From Nyssa sinensis (Eukaryota > Streptophyta > Magnoliopsida > Cornales > Nyssaceae), in assembly GCA_008638375.1 (NCBI GenBank), contig CM018051.1, forward strand, positions 28,269,344 to 28,333,343: 64,000 bases of DNA. Reading direction: 5' to 3'. Below are positions 49,466-61,900 of the stretch, piece by piece. The position numbers and the translations under genes are program-made. The notes beneath the pieces were generated by a model. That model did not search any database and was not told where the DNA came from. It saw only the letters and a list, made by a program, of their open reading frames with translations. Every line of letters starts with the position of its first letter. The first letter of the stretch is position 1.

Positions 49466-50598
49466 ATCAGACCTCACCATGCCCTGTGACCTTCTTACAC
49501 ACTCCAACACCTACTTCTGTCACCACCACTCCTTATTGAGTGTTATACACTCAACTTATTACACACACACATTTTTTTGATACATATATATATATATACA
49601 TAAATAGGTCTTCACCCACTCACACACACTTGCACGACTGTCCTTGGCAGACACTTGCCCACTTTTCTTTTCCTTTTTATTTTAATTTAATATACACACA
49701 CATATATATATATATATTATAATACATTATATAATATATATATATACATGTATAATCCATAATTATACATATTTTATACGTACCTATACGCCCAGACATA
49801 CACGTATATACTTAAACTCTGGGCATGTACGCATACACTAATTTTCAGTATACTACGTGTCTGTGAAACATGGGCATGCATGGAAATACGTGCGTGCACG
49901 CTCTACGATGCAATGTCCCGGGGTGCTCGGGTGTTACCCTGCACCTGTTATACATTTCAATCATTTTCCATTTCCAGTCATTCATTTCCATGAAATACCA
50001 TGATATACCTTTCTTACCATTCAAGTTACATAGTTTAACCGACCTACCTCGGTATACGTGACGTATCCCGGGTCTGGATATTACAATATATATATATATA
50101 TATACATTGGTTGTACTCTTATTTGAATTATCAAATATACTTCCATATATTTTATATATAATCAATATTTTTATTTTACACCTCCCATATTAATATTTCA
50201 TTTCATAAAATATTAACTTACGGAGACTCGGCGTCATAATTATTTTCACTGTACCGGTTTAATATTTTATTCTATAAAATATTAAATTATAACATGCTGA
50301 TAAAGTCGGGAATTTATTTTGCCAACATTGGGTCTCTGTTAATGCCTTATTTATTTTCACATAATTTTATAATCAATTATGCATATTGGCCTCATTTATT
50401 TAGTCCAGTACTCGATCGACCGGGTTAACTATTTTCTGAGCCTATATTATTTTTAATATTCTGGATTAATTTTATATTTTTAAATAATTAATCCAATAAT
50501 GGCTCACTATATTTTAAGATATTTTAAATAAAAAATATCACATAACCTAGATCAAGGTGTAATCCGAGTCCTGTCAGATTTTGGGGTATTACAGATTC

Positions 50599-51814
50599 CT
50601 TGAAGGGTCCCTCCCTATTTGGTACCTTAGAGTTCCTTTGATCTCTACTAAGCTGAAATCCCAGGATTGTAAAACCTTGGTTGACCGCATCATTGGAAAA
50701 ATCACTCATTGGTCTAGCAAATCCTTATCCTAGGCAGGACGGCTTCAACTGATCAAATCAGTGCTTTTTAGCATTCAGGTCTTCTGGTCATCCCATTTCA
50801 TTCTCCCTAAGAAGGTGATTAATCAAGTCGAACAAGCCATGAGATCTTTTCTTTGGAGTGGTAACCATCTTATCCATTTGAGATCCAAAGTCGCTTGGGA
50901 TGATGTTACTTGTCCTAAAACTGAAGGAGGCCTTGGGATAAAGAAGCTCTTTAATTAGAATAAAGTAGCTATGGGGAAGCTTATATGGGCAATATTTCAA
51001 AACCGCTCTAATTCTCCTTGGGTTCTTTGGATCTGCAGCAATATCCTCAAAGGTAAAAGCTTTTGGGAAGTCAAATGTCCCCAATCTTGCTCATGGGCTT
51101 GGAGGAAAATGCTCAAATTTAGACGTTTGTTTAAGCCGTACATCAGAATTTCTATTGGGAATGGCCTCTTTGCTTCTCTCTGGTTTGACTATTGGCTCCC
51201 CAATGGTTCCATATATGACAACATGGGAGAAAGGGTAATGTATGATTCAGTTCTTAGGAGATATGCTAAAGTTGGTTTTATCATTCTTGATCATCATTGG
51301 AATTGGCCTACTGCTAACTCTCCTCATCTACTTGAGCTTAAACATGGCATGCCAGCAAACCTTCTTCCTCTCCCCCACCAGGAATACAAGGCGATTTAGA
51401 TCCCCTCTTCTAATGGGGATTTCTCCATCAGTTTAGCTTGGGATACCCTGAGGAGTCGTAATCCCCAAGTCCACTGGTGGAAGCTTGTTTGGCATCCAAA
51501 AGCTATTCCCCGTGTTGGATTTATTCTATGGTTGGCCATCCATTAGAGTCAAAGTACCAAGGATCACCTCTTCTATTCAAAGCCTGGCAATGATCTTAGA
51601 TGCCTTCTTTGTTTGAGGGAAAACGAAAGTCATAGCCATCTTTTCTTCTCGTGCTCATTTTCCTCCAACATATGGTCCCATTTACTTTCCAAAAGTGAAT
51701 TTTAAAGCCCTATCGGGGATTGGCAGCAGCTTGTTCTTTGGGCTAGCAACACATTCAAAGGCAAGAAATTCTCTTCAACCATAGGCAAGCTTACCCTAGC
51801 TTGCACAGTCTATA
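50599..51814 (+). pseudogene. LINE1 reverse transcriptase pseudogene, second part
   Basis: Resumes after alpha3 and its GATTC duplication. It matches the LINE2 region after RT: VFWSSHFILPKKVINQVEQAM, then the zinc-binding zf-RVT-like segment CLFCLRENESHSHLFFS-type near 51600. Several stops are present (near 50732, 50956, 51398 and 51543). It is cut by LTR E after CTATA (51810-51814) about 70 codons before the expected C-terminus. Confidence 0.9.
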
Positions 51815-54274
51815 TGTCATGACTCGAAATCCGCCTCACGCGAACCCCAAGTCGCGACCGCCGCCCTAAGGCCCGAAGGCCTCGGGACAAGACTCGCATC
51901 TGCAGTGGTATCGAATAGATGTGCTTCATGTGGTTGCGGAAGTGTGAAAAACTTTTTCTTTTCTTTTCTCATTTTGAAATTTGCGCATCCGTCCGATACT
52001 GTCGCTATTCACAATGGTACACATGATTATACATTCAGAGCATAACTAAAGGCTTAAAGATTTTAATAACATTACATGTCCATTACCCCGAGGGGCTTAA
52101 TACATTACCTTACATTGTCTGCTAATACAAAACATGCTACTAGAGTTCATATGATTTCCTAAAAGGAGCTACTTAAGCACGTCTTCCCAAAAGAGCTAGA
52201 CTCATCATCCTTGTCTTCAAAACCAATTTGCCATCAATCACCTGAAAGGGGGGTCTGAATAAAAATCCGGGTAAGCTAATCTAAGCTTGTGAGTAATTCC
52301 TGCATTCGTCATGGGGTTTTCAACTGGTAGTGGTTTAGCACATGAGAGTTTATAAACTACTCACTACCAATTGCTCGTACATTTTAGAACACAGAGTCTA
52401 TGCATTCTTAAAACCGATAGCTTTGAAACATTTAAAGTATTCAAGCTAAATGCACATTTCTTCAGATAGAGCATATGCAATTTAAAAGCATATAAACACG
52501 TATAATAAAATGGGGGTAAAAAACCTGCTTCCATTTCCAAAAGCTTTACTTCAAAACATATAAACATGCATAGGAAAATGGGAGTAAAACCTGCTTCCAT
52601 TTCCAAAAACATTTGTCATCTTTTCTCTTTAATTAGGTGGAATCTGTTTCGAACAAGACTCCCATTTTACTACAATGCTACAATAGAGATATCCCGTACC
52701 AAGGGGATCAGATCCTGCTACCTGGCATTTATTGTTGAATCCCGAAAGATTTCAACCATCATAGGGGGTGCTTTAAACACCATTTATCTTGTAAAACATT
52801 TATCACATGGTTTCTTCAATAGATATTTTTCATGAATATTTAAAACATGAAATATATATAACTTATCACATGGCTTCTTCAATAGATATTTTTCATGAAT
52901 ATTTAAAACATGAAATATATAACTTCTGCAATAGAACTTCAATATTTGGAATAATCAAATTCAGAACATTTATGAAAATTTAGCATTTTAAACCCAGACA
53001 TGCTGAAACATAATTAAAAAGGAAAATCGTGATTCAGACCAATCACCCAGCATGTCACAATACAGATTATGAAAGCAGAAAACATTTTAAAATAGGAATC
53101 ATATGATACTGAATTTGATATTCGAGGCTTCAAATAAATTGAACTTAAAAGTTCTTCAAATTCATGGAGTTAAATCTCCACTTCAAAGGCAGGGTTACTC
53201 ACCTCGGTCCTTTAGGGTTAGTGCTAAAAATGCGCTTTCCCACTTCCTTGTAGTTCCTAAGAACAATCCATAAATATCTCATCAACTTCACATTCATTGT
53301 AATATCATCTCGATGTTCCTTAACCTATGCTTAAATCGTATTAGATCCTAACACGATTTCATAATTTCATATGCACTTAATTTAACTCGTACTCTTAACC
53401 TATGACACAATTTAATGTGTTAGAAATTTAATTTATTTCAATTTATACTCTTCTGGTAGCTCCATTAACTTTAAATTAATTTAATTACTTCACATATTTT
53501 TGTGTCGTGTCGTGTCTTTTCGTATTTCACTTGCCTTAGTTTAGTACTTCGGCAATATTTCAATTTATAATCATCTGACAAATGCTATTCATCAAATTTT
53601 ATGTCTTTTTATCTTAGACATCTCTTTTGGTTGAATAGACTCAACCATTGAGTCCGGAACGTTGAAGAAAGTCAATTTAGGCTTTCTTAGAATTTAATTC
53701 GGACTTTTGACATGTTAGGGGCAATTTGGTAATTTATACCTTAACGTGTCTAAATTTTTTTGGAGTCTTATCTCGTGAAACAGACCCCACCATTAGATTC
53801 AGAATGTTTAAATTAGTCAAAATTCACCATTTATTTATTTATTTTGGACCTCATTTGACTCATTTATAGGGCAGGGGCATTTTGGTCATTTTGACATTTT
53901 TACGGGTCTTAAATTTTTCAGGACCGCATCTCATGTCGTGGACCTCACCAATGGACTCAGAAGGTCTGAGATAGTAAGAATACATATATAACTCATCTCA
54001 TTTGGACACCGGCCATTTTTCAACTATTTAATTTAATTAATTAACTTAATTAAATTAATTGTGTCAAGTATTATGTAAACATATATATTTAGTTTGCATG
54101 AGATGACCTGATGAAATGGGTGGCACGCTGGCCAGCGTGTCACCTCCCTCCCAATTGATACTGCCTTCGAGTCCCACCAGGTGCAATGCACCTTTTATTA
54201 TTATTTTTTTTGATTTTATTTAATGTATAATATATATATATATATATATCCACGCCATATACTGCCACACGCGT

Positions 54275-54344
54275 GCGCGTGGCCGAGTGGAAAGAGCACT
54301 GTTTAGGCACGTGAGGTCTGGGGTTCGAACCCCAAGGCTTGCGC
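54275..54344 (+). tRNA. tRNA-like sequence (probably a pseudogene) in LTR E
   Basis: 70 bases with A box TGGCCGAGTGG (54280-54290) and B box GGTTCGAACCC (54322-54332). Acceptor-like ends GCGCGTG (54275-54281) and CTTGCGC (54338-54344) form six of seven pairs counting G-T. A T5 run, the Pol III stop signal, follows at about 54347. The T arm has extra bases and the anticodon arm is irregular, so I do not assign an amino acid. A weaker second unit lies just upstream (54121-54190). Confidence 0.4.
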
Positions 54345-54484
54345 CCCTTTTTATTTTTCTTTGTTTTCTTAAACCAAACGACGGACAAGCCTCTAAAACA
54401 CGGATAGGTTATCTTAACCGTATCTGGGATAATTGATTGAGCCCATATACGCGTAACCAAACGAGGCAATTCAGGGTTTTAAAC

Positions 54485-54600
54485 CCTTAAACCAAAACGA
54501 CGTCGCCTCATTAATTCGGTGGCAAGCCCGTAGCTCAACACGTGTCCGAGTCCACCCACCGTTCCAAATGTTTGCGAGTCGACTCAATGTCGTCTTCCCC
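54485..54600 (-). promoter_or_regulatory. Promoter-like motif block of LTR E
   Basis: Plus-strand order: AAAACGACGTCGCC, CGGTGGCAAG, ACACGTGTCCGAG (G-box), GCGAGTCGACTC. It is the mirror of the block in LTR C and F, as expected for the opposite orientation. Confidence 0.5.
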
Positions 54601-55656
54601 GTTCGACCCCTACTGTTGCCCTAGATCCCGAAGCTAAAGAGCTTCAATTTCGAGCCATTTTACTCACCCAAACCCCACTGTTTTTAATCTACATTACTTC
54701 TGGGATCTTATGGGTCATTTTGGCATTCATTTTAGGTTTAAAAACGAGTTCATGTGCTCAGTTTAGGATTCGATAATTTAAACCTGTAACCTGCTTGTTC
54801 ATGCTCGTTTCTTAACCAAGTCTCATGAGGTTTGTCCTATTTCGTTTCTCTGTTTATGGAGTTTTGTTTCTCATTCTAAATGGTGGGTTTAGGTGCATGT
54901 TTTTAGGGTTGGGTTCTAAACCCAAAACCTGCAAGTCGAGTTTCTGTGGCCTTCTCTTAGGGTTTTTGGTCGCGGTTATATATTTTCCTGACCCTCATGA
55001 TATCTACTTGAAGCCCCAATACGTCAAACTCGGTTTTGTTGTCATGGATTCAGACCTGTTATGTGCAAGGTCATCCATGGCTATTTTGTGTACGGCTTGA
55101 TGTTTTGGTGTGTTTTAGATTGATATTTTCATGCTTATCATTGTTTAAACATGCTTTAAACATTATATACACTAAATCAAAGCTTAAAACAGTTCATACG
55201 TATAGAAATTCTAGAGAGAGAAATTTAAGTGTTTTGTGGGTTTATCTTGTTCCAAACTGTTTCTCTCCCCTTTGCTCCTTGCTTCCCACTTCTGAACGTC
55301 CTAGAATCTCCTTCAATCTCTCCCTCACTCACGGCCTAAACTAAACTTTCGTGTGGCATGTGTGTATACAATATGTATGTTTGTATATATGTATTTTTAA
55401 CCATGCACCATCATTGTACTTCCTAATTTTGCCCCACCAAATAACCTAACTTGTGGCAGCATCCATGCTCAGTTTTCTTTTACTGTTTTGGGGCAGGCTA
55501 TGATGGCCGGGTGTGTGTGTTTTGTTTTTGCCTATATATGGCTATATATATATGTATATGTCGTTATATTTACACTCACACACCCTTTCAGCCGACACAC
55601 ACACACCTCAAATACCCATTGGACAATAGTATGCTTCCATATAATACACATATGTA

Positions 55657-55888
55657 TTTTTTTTTTTGATAAGTAAAGATATATAAAGAAGAAGAAAAAA
55701 GATACAAGATCAAGAGGGCATACCCTCGAACAAGCTAAAGGGAAGGAGAACTACTACAGGCAGAAGAACTCACAACCCCAAGCAGGAAAAAACCAATACA
55801 AAACAAAATACAAAACAAGAGGGAATACTCTCAAACAAGCAAAGGAAATACAAGAAAACCTAGAGCACAAGGCCCATGTTGAGAACTA
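55657..55888 (-). other. LINE2 3' untranslated region and poly(A)
   Basis: About 230 bp between the ORF2 stop and the A run. It holds two similar segments containing CCCTC..CAAGC on the plus strand (about 55720 and 55820). Confidence 0.7.
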
Positions 55889-58800
55889 TTACATATTAAA
55901 AATACTACAAGGTAAAGACCAAGTACTCTGGAGATGTCTATTGGAGAGAGAGTCTTGAATCCCTTTAAAAGAGGTGAGCCTGCCACGGATCATGTCCTGA
56001 GTTTGAGCAATGATGGACTTAGAGTTTTTCTCAATCTTGGTGAACAATCTGCTATTCCTTTCACGCCAAATGTTGTATATTGTACAAGCAAGAGTGAGCC
56101 GGCCTAAAATGGAGGAAAAGGACTTTCCTTTGAAAGAATTGGTAGCCCAAAGAACAGTCTGATGCCAGTCCCCATTTGGACTTTGAAATCCACTTTTAGA
56201 GAGCAAATGGGACCATATGTTGGAAGTGAAGGAACAAGAAAAGAAGAGGTGGTTGTGGCTCTCATTCTCTCTTAAGCAGAAAAGGCACTTGGGGTCATGA
56301 CCAAGATTTGAAAAGAAAAGACGGTCCTTGGTCCTTAAGCTGTGGCGGATGGCCATCCAAAGGATGAACCCTGCACGGGGGATAGCTTTAGGATACCAGA
56401 CAAGCTTCCACCAATTAACCAGGGGATGACGGCTACGCAGTGTATCCCAGGCAGAGCTAATGGAGAAGACCCTATTTGGGGAGGGTAACCAAAAAGGTTT
56501 ATCATCAAGGAGGGGGGAAGGGAGAAGATTAGGAGGCATACCATTCTTAAGGTCCAACAGGTGGGGAGAATTAGCAATGGGCCAGTTCTAATGATTTCCA
56601 AGAATAATGTTACTCACTGTAGCTTTTCTACCAAGACCCGAATCATATATAACTCTTTCTCCCATATTATCATAGATAGGGCCAGTAGGGAGCCAGTAGT
56701 CAAACCAAAGAGAGGCAAAACACCCATTACCAATTACAATTTTGATGTAAGGCTTGAATAAAGGGCGGAATTTGAGCATTTTCCTCCATGCCCATGAACA
56801 AGATTGGGGACATTTGATTTCCCAGAAGCTTTTGCCTTTAAGAAGGTTGCTGCGAATCCACTGAACCCAAAGGGATTTAGAGGGATTTTGAAAAAGAGCC
56901 CATATGAGTTTTCCCAAAGCAGCAAGGTTCCAATCAACAAGCCTCTTAATACCAAGACCCCCTTCGTTTTTAGGGCAAGAAACATCCTCCCAAGCAACTT
57001 TGGATCCAGAAAATATGAGATGGTTGCCACTCCAGAGAAAAGATCTCATGGCTTGCTCTATCTGGTTTACCACCTTTTTAGGGAGGATGAAATGAGAAGA
57101 CCAGAAAACTTGAATGCTAAATAGGACAGACCTGATCAGCTGAACACGACCTGCATAGGAAAGAGATTTTGTGGCCCAATGAGTGATCTTACCAATACTG
57201 CGATCTACTAAAGATTTGCAATCCTGGGCTTTCAGCTTGGTAGAAATCAAAGGCACTCCAAGGTAACGGATAGGAAGGGAGCCTTCAGGAAAACCGACTT
57301 GAGCAACTATGAGCTGCTTGAGGTTGGGATCCACACCTGAAAGGAAAATGTTGCTTTTGGAAGCATTGTGAAGGAGGCCAGAGAAGGAGGCAAAGATGTC
57401 AAGCCCTTGCTTAAGGAGAGAGGCAGAGGCAAGATCCCCATGACAAAAGAGCATGATGTCGTCAGCAAAACAGAGATGGGTCAGCTTGGACTTATGGCAT
57501 CTCCAATGGTATTTAAATTGAGATCCAGCCGACATTTGATGGAGAATCAAAGAGAGAACATCCATAGAAATCACAAAGAGATAGGGGGAAAGAGGGTCTC
57601 CTTGCCTTAAACCTTTAGCCCCAGGAAAATAACCTTCCAGCTCACCATTAATGACAACTGAGAAACGAGGAGTAGAGATGCAACAGAAAATCCAGTCAAT
57701 GAAAAGCTGAGGAAATCCCATTATGCTCAAAGTGTCCGTAATGAATTCCCACCGAACTGAATCAAAAGCTTTCTTAAGGTCAACTTTCAGAGTGCAACGG
57801 GGAGAACCACTGTCTTTGTGGTAATTATGCATAAGCTCTTGGGCCAGGAGAATGTTGTCACTGATATTCCTGCCTTGAATAAAAGCAGATTGAGAAGGAT
57901 CAATGAGGCTAGGAAGAACTTTCTTGAGATGGTTGGCCAGAATTTTGGAAATGGTTTTGTAGAGGGTGTTACAGCAAGAAATAGGCCGAAAATCATGGAC
58001 AAAAGAGGGGTTAGGGACTTTGGGGACAAGGGCGATAGCTGTGGCATTCACCTCTTTAAGGATGGATTTAGAGGAAAAAAATTCAGATATAGCTGCAATG
58101 ACCTCAGGTTTAACAATATTCCAAGCTTTTTTGAAGAAATGACTATTAAAACCATCAGGCCCAGGGGCTTTGTTAGGATGAAGGCTAAAGAGGGCTTCCT
58201 GGATTTCTTCTTCAGTGACCGGGCATTGAAGAGAGGTAAACAAATCAGAATTAATACGTTTAGGGATAAAAGTCTCAAGAGCCTGTTTACCTGGGTATTG
58301 GATAGGGCTTGCAGTTCCAAGGAGATCATGATAATAATTGACAATAGTGTTTTTGACCTCCTTTATGTCATCAATTCTACTGCCATTCGCATCAATGAGG
58401 CTGACAATCTTGTTACGATTCCTTCGGTTATTCACTGATTTAAAGAAAAGAGAGGTGTTTTGATCACCTTCAGAAAGCCATTGAATACGGGATTTTTGCT
58501 TGGTGAAACTTTCCTCACTGCTTAGAAGGGAGTAGAAAAGGTGATGAGCATCTTTTTCCTGTTGCATGATACTCACATCCCCGGGATTCCGCTCAAGAAG
58601 GTTTTGGATATCATAGAGCTTGTTACGAGCTTCTTGGACACGGGAGGATATATTATTGAATCTTTGCTGATTGAGGTCCTTAAGAGCATATTTAACCTTC
58701 TTAAGCTTTTGACAACAGATAAACATGGCTGTACCTTGAAAGCTTGTTTGCCAGGCTTGCTCAACAGTAGGAAGAAAGTTATCATAGTCAGCCCAAAAGT

Positions 58801-58983
58801 TGAAGAATTTGAAAGGAAGCCTGCGTTTTTGAAGAGAGATGCCAGATCTGACAAGAATAGGGGAATGATCTGACAGGCCAGGGGGAAGAAATTCAGCCTC
58901 CGCATTTGGGAAAGCTGAGAACCAGTCATGGTTGACTAAAGCTCTGTCAATCTTCCTTTGTATAGTATGGGGAGAAGCTTGAC
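55889..58983 (-). CDS. LINE2 ORF2, RT and C-terminal part (one internal stop)
   Basis: It continues in frame from the endonuclease piece at 63209. In order on the minus strand: the end of the endonuclease with SDHSPILV; RT with AFIQGRNISDNILLAQELM, KVDLKKAFDSVRWEF, GLRQGDPLSPYLF and FADD (57458-57469); a connecting region; and a zf-RVT-like C-terminal segment, CLFCLRENESHNHLFFSC. A single in-frame TAG (56588-56590) stands where LINE1 has Trp (TGG), after which the frame stays open to 55889. The open part before the stop is about 800 codons. Apart from this stop and LTR F the protein looks intact. Confidence 0.9.
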
Positions 58984-61900
58984 TGTAATATCCCGACCTG
59001 GGATACCGGGTCATATGGCACGCATTACGAAGCCACGAAAATTATGTAGAAATTTTACACTAAAAAGAATTAATTAATTAAATAATTAATTAATTTATTA
59101 TATGAGAATAAAATTTATTATTAAAATTAATTGTACATGAACACACATATACACACATTATGTGTATTGTGTGTGTATGCTATCAAGTGTATATAAACAT
59201 GTATAAGTGTACAAGTGGGTATATATATTATGTATATATATACCTAGATACATTGTATAAAGTATAAAGTATAAAATATAAATAAACTATGATATATATA
59301 TATATATAAATATGTATAAGATGGGAAGAGAATGCAATATATACATGTGTAAAGTATGAATAGTGCACAAGGTGTGTGTGTGTCGGCTGTGTGTGTGAGT
59401 GTGTGTAGGTGAGTTTGTGTGTGTATATATAATATACATATAACACAAAATATCAAGGGCCATTTAATGTAGGTTGCCAAAAATGAAAAAGCAGAATTGA
59501 TGGAGTGTAAGATGGGTTGATAAGGTCAAGAATAGAGGCTGCAAACGTGTAGAGAGAGAGAGAGAGAAAATGAAGAGAGACAAGGGTCAGTTTCTTTTCT
59601 TTAAAAGAAAACCAATGCATGTCTTGCATGTTTGAACCCTTAAGGAAGCAGAGAAAGAGAATGGAGGAAGAATCAGAAGTGAGGAAGGAGAAAAACAGCA
59701 ACAAAAAGGTGAGAGTTTTGAAAAATTATCAAATTCTCTCTCTAGAACTAAGCATGATTATGAATTGTTTTTGAGTTATATATGATCATATAATGCTAGA
59801 TATATATTTATAAGTATGTCAAGCATGAAATAGAGTATTAAAAACCCCCAAAAAACATGAAACCCAGAAGAACCGCCATGGGAGGACCTTGCTTGAAGCA
59901 GGTCTGAACCCATGGCAACCAAACCATTTTTGGCTTGTCAAGGCTTCGATATGAGACCATGAGGGTACTAAAAACCTATATACGCGATCACAAAGCTCAA
60001 AGGAAGCCCTCCAAAAATCCAATTGCAGGTGCGGGTTCAAAATCCCAACCTCACAAACTGATGTTTAAACCCATTTTTTTGAATGGGAAATTAAACTCCA
60101 TGAGAAATGGAACACAAAGAATCAAACCCCAAGGGTTTTAGCTCAGAAATGAGCATTTACGAGCAGCTTACAGGTTTGGATTATCATATCCTAAACCGAG
60201 CACACGAACGAGTTTTAATCCTCCAAACGAATGCCAAACTAGTTGTTTCTGTTCTAGGAACGATTTAAGATGAAAACAGGAAGAAAACAGTGAACAAAAG
60301 TCCACGAAATAGAAAGAAATGGAAAACGGGAATTAGGGTTACAGGGAGGTCTCGTGGGGAAGAAGAAGACGGGTCAACTCGGCCTTTAAAATGTGGCTGA
60401 GTCGACTCGGACAGGTGGCAGCCCCTGGGCTTGCCACCGATTAAATGAAACGGCAGCGTTTCAATAAGGTTTTAAAACCTTTTTAAACGGTAGGGCTGAC
60501 GTCATCATGACGTCAGCAACACGTAAATAAACCGGATGGACCGGTTGGTTTACCACCAGACCGGACCGGTTCACTTGATTTGAGACCAAACCCTTTGGTT
60601 TCTAAATTATTTAAAAAATAAATAAACCAACACTCTTTGTATTTACGGATTGACCCCAAAATTTCTGGACAATCCTACTATGGCCCAACTGATGAAGAAT
60701 TTATGCATTTAGACCCCTGGAAGAATAATTAAATAATTAAATAATTAATTTAATTATTTAATAAATAAAGTAAAATGACTATTTTGCCCCTAGGTCATTT
60801 ATAAAGCAAATAAAGTCCAAATTAAACATATGAATAGTGTAATTTTACTATTTTGGACATTCTGAGATCAATGGTAGGGTCCGTTTTGCGAGACGAGGCC
60901 CGAAAAATAAAAACATGTAAGGGGTAAATGACCAAAATACCCCTTGACCAAATTTGACAAGTTATTAGTGTATTCTTACTATTTTGGACCTTCTGAGTCC
61001 AATGGTGAGGTCCACGACACGAGACGGGGTCCTAAAAAATAAAGACACGTAAAGGGGTAAAATGACCAAAATATCCCTAGTACCCCTAAAGCCAAATGAA
61101 ATCAGAGAAGGTCTAAATTAACTTTCTTTGACATCCCGGAATCAAAAATGGAGTCCAAATTACGAAACGAAGTACGGAAAGATATGACACGTAAAACGAT
61201 AAAGTGACCATTTTGTCCTTTTACATATAACAGTCTGAATTAAATGTTAGGGAAGCCTAAACCGACTTTCTTGGACACTCCGGACTCAATGATGGAGTCT
61301 ATTCGACCAAAAGAAATGTCTAAAATAAAAAGACATAAAATTTGATGAATAGCATCTGTTAGATGACTATAAATTAGGGTAATGCCAAAGTACTAATACT
61401 AAGGCACGTACGAGAAATGAAATACGAAAAGACACGACACGTAAACATGTCAAATAAATAACTTTAAATTAAAGTTAATGGAACTCCCAGAAGAGTATAA
61501 ATTGAAGTAAATTCAATTTCTAACACATTAAATTGTGTCATAGGTTAAGAATAGGAGTTACGTTAAGTACATATGAATTTATGAAATCATTGTAGGATCT
61601 AATACGATTTAAGCATAAGTTAAGGAATATCAAGATGATATTACAATGAATGTGAAGTTGATGAGATATTTATGAATTGTTCTTAGGAACTACAAGGAAA
61701 GTGGGAAAGCGCATTATTAGCACTAACCCTAAAGAACCAAGGTGAGTAACCCTGTATTTGAAGTGGAGATTTAACTCCATGGATTTGAAAAGGTTTTTAA
61801 ATGCAAAGATATGAAGTGTTTGAAATTTTGAATTCAGTATTTACATGATTCAGTTAAATTGTTCTGTTTTTATAAACTCTATTATGACATGCTTAGTGAA

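Larger units (their letters stand above)
46548..50085 (-). mobile_element. Beta solo LTR D, 3538 bp, nested in alpha3
   Basis: Plus-strand ends TGTCACGACCCGAAACCC and GGGTCTGGATATTACA, with ATATA on both sides (46543-46547 and 50086-50090). It is most similar to LTR A, for example the stretch around 46600-46900 against 32830-33100. It includes a ~226-bp duplication (47454-47865), AAAACGACGCAGTG (48653) and a long (CT)n run. No coding sequence is seen. Confidence 0.88.
38725..50593 (-). mobile_element. Alpha3 solo LTR (alpha-like), with two nested beta solo LTRs
   Basis: Runs from TGTCACATCCCGCACCCC to GATTTTGGGGTATTACA, with GATTC on both sides (38720-38724 and 50594-50598). Without LTR C and LTR D its own sequence is about 4.0 kb (38725-41018, 45343-46547, 50091-50593). 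The start, including AACAGCGGAATTTAAAACC and the AACAGAACAGA-type repeats (39340-39730), is alpha-like. The ~120-150 bp subrepeats are absent, so it is a distinct subfamily. It contains an unexplained coding-like stretch at 40170-40750. Confidence 0.85.
51815..55656 (-). mobile_element. Beta LTR E, interrupted by LINE2
   Basis: Starts TGTCATGACTCGAAATCC at 51815 and reads as an inverted LTR C/F. The start of the LTR on its own strand (CGGGATATTACA on the plus strand) is not reached because LINE2 begins at 55657; the remainder should lie beyond the right edge. Subrepeats are at about 53590-54000, an AT palindrome at 54028-54058, tRNA-like blocks at 54120-54344 and a motif block at 54485-54600. 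No coding sequence is seen. Confidence 0.8.

Noticed and set aside
41019..50085. LTR C and LTR D as an inverted pair of one element
   Set aside because: They have different 5-bp duplications (ACTAA and ATATA) and lie in opposite orientation, so they are separate insertions in alpha3.
57818..58438. 206-codon frame on the plus strand
   Set aside because: Shadow of the LINE2 ORF2 on the opposite strand.
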